Shown here piece by piece: positions 1 through 7,527 of a stretch of DNA of 15,246 nucleotides. The notes beneath the pieces were generated by a model. That model was not told the DNA's origin. It saw only the letters and a program-made list of their open reading frames with translations, and searched no databases. This DNA is from Verrucomicrobiota bacterium. GTDB lineage: Bacteria; Verrucomicrobiota; Verrucomicrobiia; Methylacidiphilales; Verrucolacustridaceae. Made by a program: the position numbers and the translations under genes. Where the stretch lies: assembly GCA_016876055.1 (NCBI GenBank), contig VHDM01000025.1, forward strand, positions 1 to 15,246, written 5' to 3'. The first letter of the stretch is position 1. Every line of letters starts with the position of its first letter.

Positions 1-315
1 GGTGACGCGGTTATCTCCCAAATCGAATACGGCAGGGCTGGTGGCAGCGGTCGGAACGCTGATGAGGATGGTTTTTTTTCCGGCAGAATTGAAGCCGTAG
101 CTGACGTTGCAGTTCTGTCCGCCGAGGTTGATGGATTGCCGGGGGGTGCCCTGTTTCACGAAGTCGCCGATCGACCCTTGCGAATCAGAAACTACCAAGG
201 AACCATCTTCCTGAAGGGCGACTCGAGGGGGCGGCGAGGCAAAGGCCGGCAGGTAGAGGACATGGAAAAGAAGCACCAGCCTAACCCAAGATGTTGAGTG
301 ACAGTTCCTCCGCAT
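1..315 (-). CDS. Secreted protein of unknown function, N-terminal part (runs off left edge)
   Basis: The reading frame is open from an ATG at 313-315 to the window edge (105 codons); the C-terminus lies outside. An in-frame TAG lies two codons upstream of the ATG, so this is the first ATG available. The first 25 or so residues look like a Sec signal peptide: a basic start (MRRN), a hydrophobic stretch (RLVLLFHVLYLPAF) and a probable cleavage site after AFA-S. The mature part begins VALQEDGSLVVSDSQGS and is polar with beta-type alternation, so export to the periplasm, cell surface or outside is likely. I do not recognise a family and assign no function. It is on the same strand as the prepilin peptidase gene, 99 bases downstream of that gene's stop, so co-transcription is possible. 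A pilin-like role is not supported, because no prepilin cleavage motif is visible. The start codon has only an AGGGG directly against it, not at normal Shine-Dalgarno distance. Confidence 0.6.
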   Translation of the reverse strand, partial: MRRNCHSTSWVRLVLLFHVLYLPAFASPPPRVALQEDGSLVVSDSQGSIGDFVKQGTPRQSINLGGQNCNVSYGFNSAGKKTILISVPTAATSPAVFDLGDNRVT

Positions 316-414
316 CCCCTATATACAGAAGGAGGGATTTCCGCTTGTCGACGCCGAGTCAGGAGTTTTGGGGGTAAATCTGTGTAAAATTGGAGGAGTG
401 CAAAGAGCTAACGA

Positions 415-1230
415 TCAGGACCCGAGAGCGGCAAGAGGGGAGTTATTGAAAAGATATTTTGAAAGGAGGGATTTACCTCCGAGGAGCCACAGAAGGGCGG
501 CCAAGGCCAGATAGGGGCCGTAGGGAATTTTGACGCCGAGTTTTTGTTTTCGCTGAAAAAGCATGGCGACGCCCACGGTAGTGCCAAGGAGGGAAGAAAG
601 GGCAAGAATCCAAGGAAGGGAATTCCACCCCAGGAAGGCGCCGAGAGCGGCGAGCAATTTGGCATCCCCGGTCCCCATGGCTTCTTTTTGCAGCAACCAC
701 GACGCGGTTTTGGCCAAGCCGTATAAAATTCCGCCCCCGATGGCGGCAGAGAGAGCGGAGCGGATCATGGCATCGGTGGGGTCGGCGCGATCCTGAAGTT
801 CCGGCAGCAGATAGCTGAGCGAAATTCCCGCCACCACGCCGCCCAGAGTGAGGCCATCCGGGATGACCAGGTGATCGAAATCGATCCCCGAAGCGACGAT
901 CAGGCCGCTCGCCAGAACCGCATAGACCAGAAAAAGTTGTGATGGATAGAGAAACCAGAGAGCGGTGAAAAGCAGTGCGGTCAGGCCCTCCGTGACCGGG
1001 TAGCGAGGGTCGAGATGGGCGCCGCAGCAACGGGCCCGGCCCCGGAGGAAAAAGTATCCGACCACGGGAAGATTAAGGGGTCCGGGAATTTTCAGCCCGC
1101 AAGCGGGGCAGCGGGAGGCCGGCCGAATGATGGAAAGTCCCAGCGGCCAACGCAAGATGCAGACGTTGAGAAAGGAGCCCACACAGGCCCCAAAACCAAA
1201 GACGGCCATTCCCTCTGCCCAAGGATTCAT
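415..1230 (-). CDS. pilD: Prepilin peptidase (A24 family aspartic protease, PilD/GspO type)
   Basis: This 271-residue polytopic inner-membrane protein should cleave the leader of type IV pilin or type II secretion pseudopilin precursors and may N-methylate the new N-terminus. The N-terminal cytoplasmic domain has GSFLNV (18-23), then CPAC (41-44), RCCG (67-70) and RYPVTE (76-81). The peptidase domain carries IDFDHLVIPD (116-125), with probable catalytic Asp117, and GTGDAK (186-191), with probable catalytic Asp189. About seven hydrophobic segments follow one another. The second cysteine pair is altered: the usual CxxC reads ARCC. The ATG overlaps the aroE stop codon as ATGA, and there is no Shine-Dalgarno in front of it, so translation is probably coupled to aroE. 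The same frame stays open far upstream through aroE, but nothing there resembles a protein domain. No pilin or assembly gene is in the window, so its substrate is unknown. Confidence 0.93.
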   Translation of the reverse strand: MNPWAEGMAVFGFGACVGSFLNVCILRWPLGLSIIRPASRCPACGLKIPGPLNLPVVGYFFLRGRARCCGAHLDPRYPVTEGLTALLFTALWFLYPSQLFLVYAVLASGLIVASGIDFDHLVIPDGLTLGGVVAGISLSYLLPELQDRADPTDAMIRSALSAAIGGGILYGLAKTASWLLQKEAMGTGDAKLLAALGAFLGWNSLPWILALSSLLGTTVGVAMLFQRKQKLGVKIPYGPYLALAALLWLLGGKSLLSKYLFNNSPLAALGS

Positions 1231-2120
1231 ATGGATCGGCCGGCGGCTTGGGCGAGGGCGGTCCGCATTTCCGCGAGCGGGGCCGGTCGTTCGGTCCAAA
1301 GGGTGAGAGCCCTGGCCCCTTGGTGCAGGAGCATGCCCAAGCCATCCAAAGCGGGAAGGTGCCGGGCGCGGGCGGCGCGAATCAGCGGAGTGAAATCCCG
1401 GTGATAGACGGTGTCGTAGATGCGCAAACCGGGGTGCAGTTCGGTGGCGGAGACCGGCAGGGGATCGCCGGTCGCCAAGCCCAGGGGAGTGGCCTGAATG
1501 AGCAAGTCGGAGGCCTGCAGGGCCCGGGAAATTTCCAACGGGTCCCAAGGGACGGCCACCACGGGGCATTGTTTTGAGGTGAGTTTTTCGGCGAGTTGGG
1601 TTGCCTTGGATGACGTACGGTTGGCCAACCGCAGATGGCGGCAGCCGCGCCGGGTGAGGTGAAACGCCAGGGTTCGGCCCACGCCTCCGCAACCGAGCAG
1701 CAGGACGCGCTGGCGGGCAAGTTCCAGCTGCCAAGCCTCCGCGATGTGGTCTTCCCAGCCGTCGCCGTCCGTGCTGTGGCCGCGCCGGCCGCTTGGCAAA
1801 ACCACCACGGTGTTGACGGTTGCGGATGCCCGGGCTGTCGCGTCCGTTTCCGGGCAGAGTCCAAACATCGCCTCCTTGTGTGGAAGAGTGCAATTCCATC
1901 CCTGGAAACCGGCCGCGAGGAGGCGGGGCAGAGCCTCGGCCAAGCCGCCCGGCGGAATTTCGACGCGCAGGTATTCCGCGGGGATGCCCAAGGCGGCAAA
2001 ACCGGCCTCCTGCATGGCGGGGGAAAGAGAATGGGCGATCGGTGAACCCAACACCCCGTACCTTTTTTTTCCGGGAAGAGCCGGTGGCAGGGCATCGGGC
2101 TGAAACACGAGAGGTTTCAT
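1227..2120 (-). CDS. aroE: Shikimate dehydrogenase (NADP+)
   Basis: It reduces 3-dehydroshikimate to shikimate in the aromatic amino acid pathway, in the cytoplasm. With the ATG at 2118-2120 the protein is 297 residues. The substrate domain contains SLSP (31-34), NCTLPHK (76-82) with probable catalytic Lys82, TVNT (101-104) and STDGDGW (116-122) with Asp118. The Rossmann domain has GCGGVGRT (143-150) and ANRT (166-169), followed by ATPLGL (210-215), YDTVYHRDFTPLI (235-247) and GMLLHQGARALTLWT (262-276), all standard AroE blocks. An upstream in-frame ATG at 2166-2168 would add 16 residues (MPFLLGERPRRW...), but it would overlap the divergent gene and the extension looks non-conserved. GGAGG lies directly against the chosen ATG, so the start is not certain. 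The gene ends in a 4-base overlap with the prepilin peptidase gene. Confidence 0.95.
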   Translation of the reverse strand: MKPLVFQPDALPPALPGKKRYGVLGSPIAHSLSPAMQEAGFAALGIPAEYLRVEIPPGGLAEALPRLLAAGFQGWNCTLPHKEAMFGLCPETDATARASATVNTVVVLPSGRRGHSTDGDGWEDHIAEAWQLELARQRVLLLGCGGVGRTLAFHLTRRGCRHLRLANRTSSKATQLAEKLTSKQCPVVAVPWDPLEISRALQASDLLIQATPLGLATGDPLPVSATELHPGLRIYDTVYHRDFTPLIRAARARHLPALDGLGMLLHQGARALTLWTERPAPLAEMRTALAQAAGRSI

Positions 2121-2166
2121 CCTCCGATTGAGCCATCGGCGGGGCCTTTCGCCCAACAAAAACGGC

Positions 2167-3105
2167 ATGGTCAGGCGATTGCCCCCGGGGAACCGGTTCT
2201 CTAGGGTGTTTCGCTTGAACCCTCATCACCCATTGACCGGAGAGTACATTCGTTCCTACGCCGAGTTGGGGGCGATCAACCACCTGGGAGCAGCGCAACT
2301 GCCCTCGAAGGCGGCGGTATCCTCGATCACGGAGGATCTGCTTCATCTGCTCTTTCCCGGTTTTTATGACGGGGATCATCTGGAGGGGCGCGAGTTGGGG
2401 CCGGCGATCACCGAGCTTTTGGGAGGCGTGGAAAAAGCCCTGGAAAAAGAGATGGCTAAAAGCGCACCCAAGGGCGGAGGCGGGGAGTCGGCCCAGGCGA
2501 AGGTCCGCGCCTTTCTTTCCCGCGTCCCGGCGGTGCGGGCGCTTTTAAAAACCGACGTGGAGGCGGTGCTTGGAGGGGATCCGGCGGCGCGCAACGTGGA
2601 GGAGATCTTGCTGGCCTATCCGGGCATCGAGGCGATTGCGGTGCAGAGGATGGCCCATGAGCTTTACCTGTTGGGCACCCCGCTGCTCCCCCGGATGATG
2701 ACGGAGTGGGCCCACAGCCGGACGGGCATTGACATTCATCCGGGGGCCAACCTGGGGCCGTCCTTTTTCATCGATCACGGCACCGGCATTGTCATCGGGG
2801 AGACCACGGAAATCGGCCGGGAAGTGCGCATTTATCACGGCGTGACGCTCGGGGCGCGCTCGGTCAGCGGGGCGGAGAGCCTGCGCGGCCGGAAACGACA
2901 CCCCACGATTGAGGATCGCGTGACGATTTATCCCGGGGCGACGATTTTGGGAGGGGAGACGGTGGTGGGCCGGGGCAGCACGGTGGGGGGCGGGGTCTTC
3001 CTCACCAAAAGTGTGCCGCCAGAGCACCTGGTGTTTGCGGAGCATGCGGCGTTGAAGATCATTCCCAAGGCGGAGCGGCCGAGGGGGAGCGAGTATTCGA
3101 TATGA
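2167..3105 (+). CDS. cysE: Serine O-acetyltransferase, EpsC type
   Basis: It transfers acetyl from acetyl-CoA to L-serine, giving O-acetylserine for cysteine synthesis; it is cytoplasmic and normally oligomeric. The ATG at 2167 gives 312 residues, the long EpsC form rather than the roughly 270-residue CysE. A helical N-terminal half (AELGAINHLGAA onwards) leads to a left-handed beta-helix of hexapeptide repeats: GIDIHPGANLG (from residue 187), FFIDHGTGIVIGETTEIG (from 200), IYHGVTLG and IYPGATILGG. The probable catalytic dyad is Asp189 and His204, 15 residues apart as in E. coli CysE Asp143/His158. A TTG at 2128 would extend the frame by 13 residues into the aroE start region and looks non-native; a GTG at 2206 is also possible. 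None has a clear Shine-Dalgarno. The gene is divergent from aroE and is followed 53 bases later by the prenyl synthase gene. Confidence 0.92.
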   Translation: MVRRLPPGNRFSRVFRLNPHHPLTGEYIRSYAELGAINHLGAAQLPSKAAVSSITEDLLHLLFPGFYDGDHLEGRELGPAITELLGGVEKALEKEMAKSAPKGGGGESAQAKVRAFLSRVPAVRALLKTDVEAVLGGDPAARNVEEILLAYPGIEAIAVQRMAHELYLLGTPLLPRMMTEWAHSRTGIDIHPGANLGPSFFIDHGTGIVIGETTEIGREVRIYHGVTLGARSVSGAESLRGRKRHPTIEDRVTIYPGATILGGETVVGRGSTVGGGVFLTKSVPPEHLVFAEHAALKIIPKAERPRGSEYSI

Positions 3106-3158
3106 ATAACTCCCGGTTTTGCCGTTGGCGAGCGGGTGGGGGATCCCGATAAGGCTGT

Positions 3159-4238
3159 ATGGAATCCGTCCAACGCCGTGAAATCGAGATGTTGCCCTCC
3201 CTGCTGGAGAAGGAGATCCAAGCCTTTTTTCACCGCCAAAAGGAGCGCTATGAGTATGGAGACCTGTTTGAGCCGATTTATTTCGATCTGTGCGAGTTTG
3301 TCGGGCGCAAGGGAAAACGAATCCGGCCGCTGCTCTTTGCGCTGACCTACCGGGCCCTGGGGGGGCCGAAGACGATCGCGGATCCGGCCGTCTTGGCCGG
3401 GGCACTTTCCCTGGAACTGCTGCACGCGTTTGTGCTGGTCCATGACGACTTAATCGACCGCTCGGAAAAGCGGCGGGGCCTGCCGACCTTCCACAAGCTG
3501 GTCGAGCAGCGGCTGGGGCGGTTGAGCAATGCGGAGCGTACCGGGCAGGGTGTGGCGGTGGTGGTGGGGGATCTGCTGTTCGCGCTAGCGGTGGAGACCC
3601 TGCAGACCGCGGATTTCGAGGAACCGCACAGAAGCGCGGCCCTCCGCAAACTTTTGGCCTACATCACCGACACCGGGGTGGGGGAAATTTTCGACATCCT
3701 GCTGGGTGCCCGCGACATTGGCCGGGTCACTTCCGAGGAAATCGAGCGAACCTATCTCCTCAAAACCACCCGCTACACCTTTGAGGCGCCCTGTGTGCTG
3801 GGGGCGATCCTCGCCGGGGCCCCGGCGCAGACGCAGGAGGACCTGGCGGCGGTGATGGAGCCGCTCGGCCTGGCTTTTCAGATCCAGAACGACCTGCTGG
3901 AGTTTTCCCACTTCGACAGCCAAGACCAGCTTCTGCCCACGGATCTGCTGGAAGGAAAAAAAACGCTACTGGTCCGCGAAGCTTACGAGCGGCTGAACGA
4001 CGTAGACCGGTCGTTCCTCCAGATGTGCCTGCAAAATCCCACCCGCAACGATTCCAACATCTCCAAGGTGCAGGATCTGATCCGAAAATCGGGGGCGATC
4101 GCGGCGATGCAGGAACGGTGTCAGGCGCTCTTTGAGGAGGCCTCGGCCCAGCTCGGGCGGTCCCGCCTGGCCCCGGCCGAGCAGGCGTCGTTCTCCCAGG
4201 CCTTGGGTTGGGTCCGCCAATCCGTGCGCGCCGCCTAG
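3159..4238 (+). CDS. Trans-polyprenyl diphosphate synthase (probable GGPP/FPP synthase)
   Basis: This 359-residue enzyme condenses isopentenyl diphosphate with allylic diphosphates. Visible motifs are GKRIRP (52-57), the first aspartate-rich motif DDLID (96-100) followed by RSEKRRGLPT, GDLLF (137-141), Lys202 in LLKTTRYTFEAP, and GKKTLL (266-271). Phe91 lies five residues before the first DD and there is no two-residue insertion in DDxxD. This resembles archaeal-type GGPP synthases and suggests a product near C20; that is an inference. The second aspartate-rich motif, normally QIxDDxLD, reads QIQNDLLEF (241-249), so the first Asp is Asn and the last is Glu. The ATG has AAGG four bases upstream. 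The next gene is a phytoene synthase starting about 4 bases after this stop, so the likely role is supplying GGPP (or FPP) for carotenoids. Respiratory quinone side-chain synthesis is less likely. Confidence 0.88.
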   Translation: MESVQRREIEMLPSLLEKEIQAFFHRQKERYEYGDLFEPIYFDLCEFVGRKGKRIRPLLFALTYRALGGPKTIADPAVLAGALSLELLHAFVLVHDDLIDRSEKRRGLPTFHKLVEQRLGRLSNAERTGQGVAVVVGDLLFALAVETLQTADFEEPHRSAALRKLLAYITDTGVGEIFDILLGARDIGRVTSEEIERTYLLKTTRYTFEAPCVLGAILAGAPAQTQEDLAAVMEPLGLAFQIQNDLLEFSHFDSQDQLLPTDLLEGKKTLLVREAYERLNDVDRSFLQMCLQNPTRNDSNISKVQDLIRKSGAIAAMQERCQALFEEASAQLGRSRLAPAEQASFSQALGWVRQSVRAA

Positions 4239-4242
4239 TCCG

Positions 4243-5127
4243 TTGTCTTCGGTTTTGCCGAGCGATCTGGCCCGCGCCCAAGCGGCGGCCCGTGCGATCA
4301 CCCGCGAACACGCGCGCACTTTTTATTTTGCCTCGCATGTGCTCGGGCCGTCCCTCCAGCGGGATGCGTATGCGGTCTATGCCTGCTGCCGCTCAATCGA
4401 CGATGCGGTCGACCGGGCGGCGGCCCGGGGGGAGCAGGTCCGTCCCGAAGTGGCCGGGCAGATTTTGGAGCGCGCCTATGGGGCCGGCGGGGACCAGGCG
4501 GGGGAGGAATGGATGCCGGCGTTTCGGGAGACGGCAGACCGGAAAAACATCCGCCGGCAATGGTTTGAGGATCTGGCCGTGGGTGTGGCCGGTGACGCCG
4601 GGCCGGTGGACCTGACGTCCTGGCCGGAATTGGATCTCTACTGCTACCGGGTGGCGGGCACGGTGGGATTGATGATGATGCGGGTGTTCGGGCTGGAGGA
4701 CGAGGCGGCCGAGCCCAGGGCGCTGGACCTCGGGCGGGGGATGCAATTGACGAACATTCTGCGGGACGTGGCGGAGGACGCGGCGGCCGGGCGGATTTAC
4801 CTGCCGGCGGACGAGTGCCGCGAGTACGGGGTGGACCGGGAGGCCCTTGGGCAAGGGCGGTCCTCGGGAAGATGGAAAGAGTTCATGAAATTCCAGGTCG
4901 AGAGGGCGCGGGAGCAGTACCGGAGGTCCGAGCCGGGAATCGGGCACTTGGCCGCGGGAGGACCGCGGCTGGCGACCTGGTTGATGCGTGAACTTTACGC
5001 GGGAATTCTGGATCCGATTGAGCAATCCGGTTACGACGTTTTTTCCCGGCGCCACGCCCTTTCGTGGGGGCAAAAAACTTTCCGGGGGCTGCGGGTGGTG
5101 ATCCGCCGGGCCGGGGGCCGAATCTGA
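4243..5127 (+). CDS. crtB: Phytoene synthase (squalene/phytoene synthase family)
   Basis: It joins two prenyl diphosphates head to head (GGPP to phytoene, or FPP to a C30 product). The family motifs are clear: CCRSIDDAVD with the first Asp-rich site (DDAVD 53-57), the signature YCYRVAGTVG (133-142), and QLTNILRDVAEDAAAGRIYLP around residues 168-188 with the second Asp-rich site. From TTG at 4243 the protein is 294 residues, normal for the family. The start is uncertain: there is no ATG before the conserved region, and the candidates are TTG 4243, TTG 4255 or an upstream in-frame TTG at 4132. The last would put a proline- and arginine-rich extension inside the preceding gene. TTG 4243 lies just after the preceding TAG (4236-4238), suggesting re-initiation by terminating ribosomes. 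Next to a prenyl synthase and a CruF-like protein, a carotenoid role is favoured over squalene for hopanoids, but HpnC/HpnD-type activity cannot be excluded. Confidence 0.9.
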   Translation: MSSVLPSDLARAQAAARAITREHARTFYFASHVLGPSLQRDAYAVYACCRSIDDAVDRAAARGEQVRPEVAGQILERAYGAGGDQAGEEWMPAFRETADRKNIRRQWFEDLAVGVAGDAGPVDLTSWPELDLYCYRVAGTVGLMMMRVFGLEDEAAEPRALDLGRGMQLTNILRDVAEDAAAGRIYLPADECREYGVDREALGQGRSSGRWKEFMKFQVERAREQYRRSEPGIGHLAAGGPRLATWLMRELYAGILDPIEQSGYDVFSRRHALSWGQKTFRGLRVVIRRAGGRI

Positions 5128-5904
5128 TCAGATCCCGTGGGAAACGCGGCCGGCGATAAACAAGCCGAGAATGATGGCGAGAGTGATGGCGGGGCGGGGA
5201 TCAGGTTTGGAAGAGGGTTTGGCATGGATGGGAGTGATCCACGCCATCAGGGCGCTGAAAATAAACCAGGAGAAGTAGTTCTGGGGTGGGACATAGTTGC
5301 CCGCCCAGATCCAGTAGCCGCGAATCGCGTAGGCGAAGGGTTCCATCAAAAAGTCAAAAAAAAGGGCGAAAGCCCCGGTGGCAATCGCCAGAGGGGCGCG
5401 GGAGGCGCCCTGCCAGTATTGGCTGAGCGTCAGGTTGGCACCAGCCACCACCACGAACCACGCCAGCGGAATCGCCCATGGCAAAACGCCGCCGATCCGC
5501 GGGCCGAAGGCATCGGTGTAGGTGTAGCTGCCGAAGGGAATGCCGGTAAGCGTGCCCACCGTTTCCAGAATCCCGGAAGCCACCAGGATGATGGCGGCGG
5601 AAATTCTCGCCTTCCGCAGGCCGAGCCGGTGGACGGCGGAAAAGTAGACGTGGCAGCAGGCCAAGAGCATCGAGACGAAGTCGCCGTTCCGCAGGCAGCA
5701 GGCGACGAAGGCCGTGCACCAACCTGGCAGAGGAAGCGACTCGGCCCACGCCGGGGTGAGGCGAAAGGCGACCGTGACCAAACCGATCCCCGCCCAAATC
5801 AGGAAAAATTTCCACAAAGCCTCGCGGGCATGTCCCGGAATCACCCATCGAGGTAAGGGCAGGAGCCGCCGGGAAACAAGCCGGTCGGCGTTGACTCGAT
5901 TCAC
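5128..5904 (-). CDS. CruF-like carotenoid biosynthesis membrane protein (DUF422/PF04240 type)
   Basis: This is an integral membrane protein of about 258 residues with around seven hydrophobic segments (roughly 30-48, 63-90, 101-121, 141-160, 171-192, 210-227 and 239-254). It matches the carotenoid 1,2-hydratase/CruF family, known for hydrating the psi-end of acyclic or monocyclic carotenoids. The conserved-looking blocks are ETVGTLTGIPFGSYTY (114-129) with Glu114, GGVLPWAIPLAWF (138-150), and DFLMEPFAYAIRGYWIW (184-200) with Asp184, Glu188, Trp198 and Trp200. The exact reaction here is not established. GTG at 5904 is the first start; a second GTG at 5844 removes 20 residues and is equally plausible, and neither has a Shine-Dalgarno. 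Its stop abuts the phytoene synthase stop, and its start is only 20 bases from the divergent lnt start. It therefore belongs to the carotenoid set by function but is transcribed separately from it. Confidence 0.85.
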   Translation of the reverse strand: MNRVNADRLVSRRLLPLPRWVIPGHAREALWKFFLIWAGIGLVTVAFRLTPAWAESLPLPGWCTAFVACCLRNGDFVSMLLACCHVYFSAVHRLGLRKARISAAIILVASGILETVGTLTGIPFGSYTYTDAFGPRIGGVLPWAIPLAWFVVVAGANLTLSQYWQGASRAPLAIATGAFALFFDFLMEPFAYAIRGYWIWAGNYVPPQNYFSWFIFSALMAWITPIHAKPSSKPDPRPAITLAIILGLFIAGRVSHGI

Positions 5905-5924
5905 CGCGGGGAGGAAAAAGAGAG

Positions 5925-7496
5925 ATGTCCCGCGTACGGCAGATTCTGGGGATCCCCATCACCGGTTGGCTTTGCGCCGGCGGGAGCGGCCTGATCCTGA
6001 CGCTGGGGTACGCTCCCTTCTTCCAGCCGGTGGCCGCCTGGATCGGCCTGATCCCGCTCGCTTACTACGGACAAAGACAGCAACCGGACATTCGCGAGGC
6101 CTTCCTTTTGGGGTGGTTTTTCGGCTTCAGCCATTTCTTAACGAGCCTGAGCTGGCTGCAGACCGTGACGATTTCCGGTTGGGCGGTGTTGAGCGCGTAT
6201 CTGGCAATTTATCCGGCACTATGGTTGGTGCTGTGGGTGCGCTTGGCCGGCCGCGACCCGGACCGGATGACCAGCTGGGGAAATATTCGCCATGCTTGTC
6301 TGGGGGCATCGGCATGGATTTTGACCGAATGGTTGCGGGGAGTGGTCCTTACGGGATTCGGATGGAACGCGCTCGGGGTTTCGCAAGGAGACCTCCTGTT
6401 GATTGCGCAGGTGGCGGATCTGGGTGGGGTCTTACTGGTGTCTTGGGTGGTGGCATTCGCCGGACTGACCCTGGCGCTCACGGCAAGGCGGTTTGAGTTG
6501 GAGATCCGGGGATCCCAAAAGTGGCGGCCGCGTTGGGATTTTACCGCCGGGGTACTCGTGGTCGGCCTGACCATGGTCTACGGGGCACGGACTTTGCTGC
6601 GACCTTTGCCTGAGTCGGTCGTCACGCTGCGGTATGCCGCGATCCAGCCCTCGGTTCCGCAGGATCCGTGGCGCGCGGCGAAGGTTGCCCGGGTGGCGCA
6701 GGAATTGAAAAAGTGGAGCGAACTGGCGCTGGTCGGCGGGGGCCCCGTCGATTTGCTGGTGTGGCCGGAAAGTCTGGCGGGCACCGGCTGGCGGGAGGAA
6801 CCGGAATTGCAGGCGGCGGTCCAAGCGGTGCGGCAGATGGGCGCGCGGGCCCTGTTGACGGGATCGCTGGACGTACGCGGGCCGGAAACCTTCAACTGCG
6901 CGCTCCTTTTTCAGGGTTCCGAGGGAAGGCCGCCTGAGGTCTACGACAAAACCCATCTGGTCGTGATGGGGGAGTACGTGCCGTTGGCGGGATTTTTTCC
7001 GTGGTTGCGGAAACTGGTTCCCCCCGGGGGCGACCTGACCGCCGGAAAAAATTCCCGGGTGCTTTCGTTGGAGTCCCCGGCGATCCGCCTGGCTCCGCTG
7101 ATCTGCTTTGAGGACGCGGTGCCGCGGGTGGTCCGCCGAGTGGCCCAAAAGCTTCCGCATCTGCTGGTGAATCTGACCAACGATGCATGGTTCGGGGCCT
7201 CCGCTGGTTCCCGGCAACACCTGGAAAACGCCCGGCTGCGGGCAGTGGAAACTCGGCTGCCTTTGTTGCGGGTAACCAATGACGGGGTGACTGCCCTGAT
7301 CAGTCCGCGCGGGGTGATTCTGGCCGAGGTGAGGGATCCAAAGACTGGGACCGTGCGGGAACCTGGATTTCTTCAAGGGAAACTGGAGTTACCTGAGCCC
7401 AAGGCCACTGCGTATACCCGCTGGGGGGAATGGCCGGTGTGGTTGTCGATGGGATTGGTGGCGGTGGGCTTGGGGTGGCGAAGGGAACCCGCTTGA
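5925..7496 (+). CDS. lnt: Apolipoprotein N-acyltransferase
   Basis: This inner-membrane enzyme adds the third acyl chain to the N-terminal cysteine of lipoproteins, in the periplasm. The 523 residues compare with about 512 in E. coli. The first ~220 residues hold the membrane segments, including PFFQPVAAWIGLIPLAYY (31-48). The rest is the nitrilase-like domain, with the catalytic triad visible as Glu282 (LLVWPESLAG), Lys342 (YDKTHLVVMGEYVPL) and Cys394 (APLICFEDAVP). NLTNDAWFG (416-424), followed by NARLRAVETRLPLLRVTNDG, is also typical. The last hydrophobic segment is near 505-517. GGGGAGG at 5908-5914 lies about 10 bases upstream of the ATG. The gene is divergent from the CruF-like gene and ends 31 bases before prfB, so lnt, prfB and trpC probably form one operon. 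A third acyl chain implies a diderm cell envelope. Confidence 0.96.
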   Translation: MSRVRQILGIPITGWLCAGGSGLILTLGYAPFFQPVAAWIGLIPLAYYGQRQQPDIREAFLLGWFFGFSHFLTSLSWLQTVTISGWAVLSAYLAIYPALWLVLWVRLAGRDPDRMTSWGNIRHACLGASAWILTEWLRGVVLTGFGWNALGVSQGDLLLIAQVADLGGVLLVSWVVAFAGLTLALTARRFELEIRGSQKWRPRWDFTAGVLVVGLTMVYGARTLLRPLPESVVTLRYAAIQPSVPQDPWRAAKVARVAQELKKWSELALVGGGPVDLLVWPESLAGTGWREEPELQAAVQAVRQMGARALLTGSLDVRGPETFNCALLFQGSEGRPPEVYDKTHLVVMGEYVPLAGFFPWLRKLVPPGGDLTAGKNSRVLSLESPAIRLAPLICFEDAVPRVVRRVAQKLPHLLVNLTNDAWFGASAGSRQHLENARLRAVETRLPLLRVTNDGVTALISPRGVILAEVRDPKTGTVREPGFLQGKLELPEPKATAYTRWGEWPVWLSMGLVAVGLGWRREPA

Positions 7497-7527
7497 GCCA
7501 AGCCGAGAGAGCGGGCATTCTTTTCCC

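Noticed and set aside
316..345. A promoter for the left-edge gene (TCGACA with TATATA on the minus strand).
   Set aside because: The spacer is about 20 bases and the -10 would lie only about 4 bases from the start codon.
1231..2379. A continuous minus-strand frame making the prepilin peptidase appear as a 654-residue protein.
   Set aside because: The extra N-terminal part is an out-of-frame reading of aroE, rich in Arg, Pro and Gly with no domain. The true start overlaps the aroE stop as ATGA.
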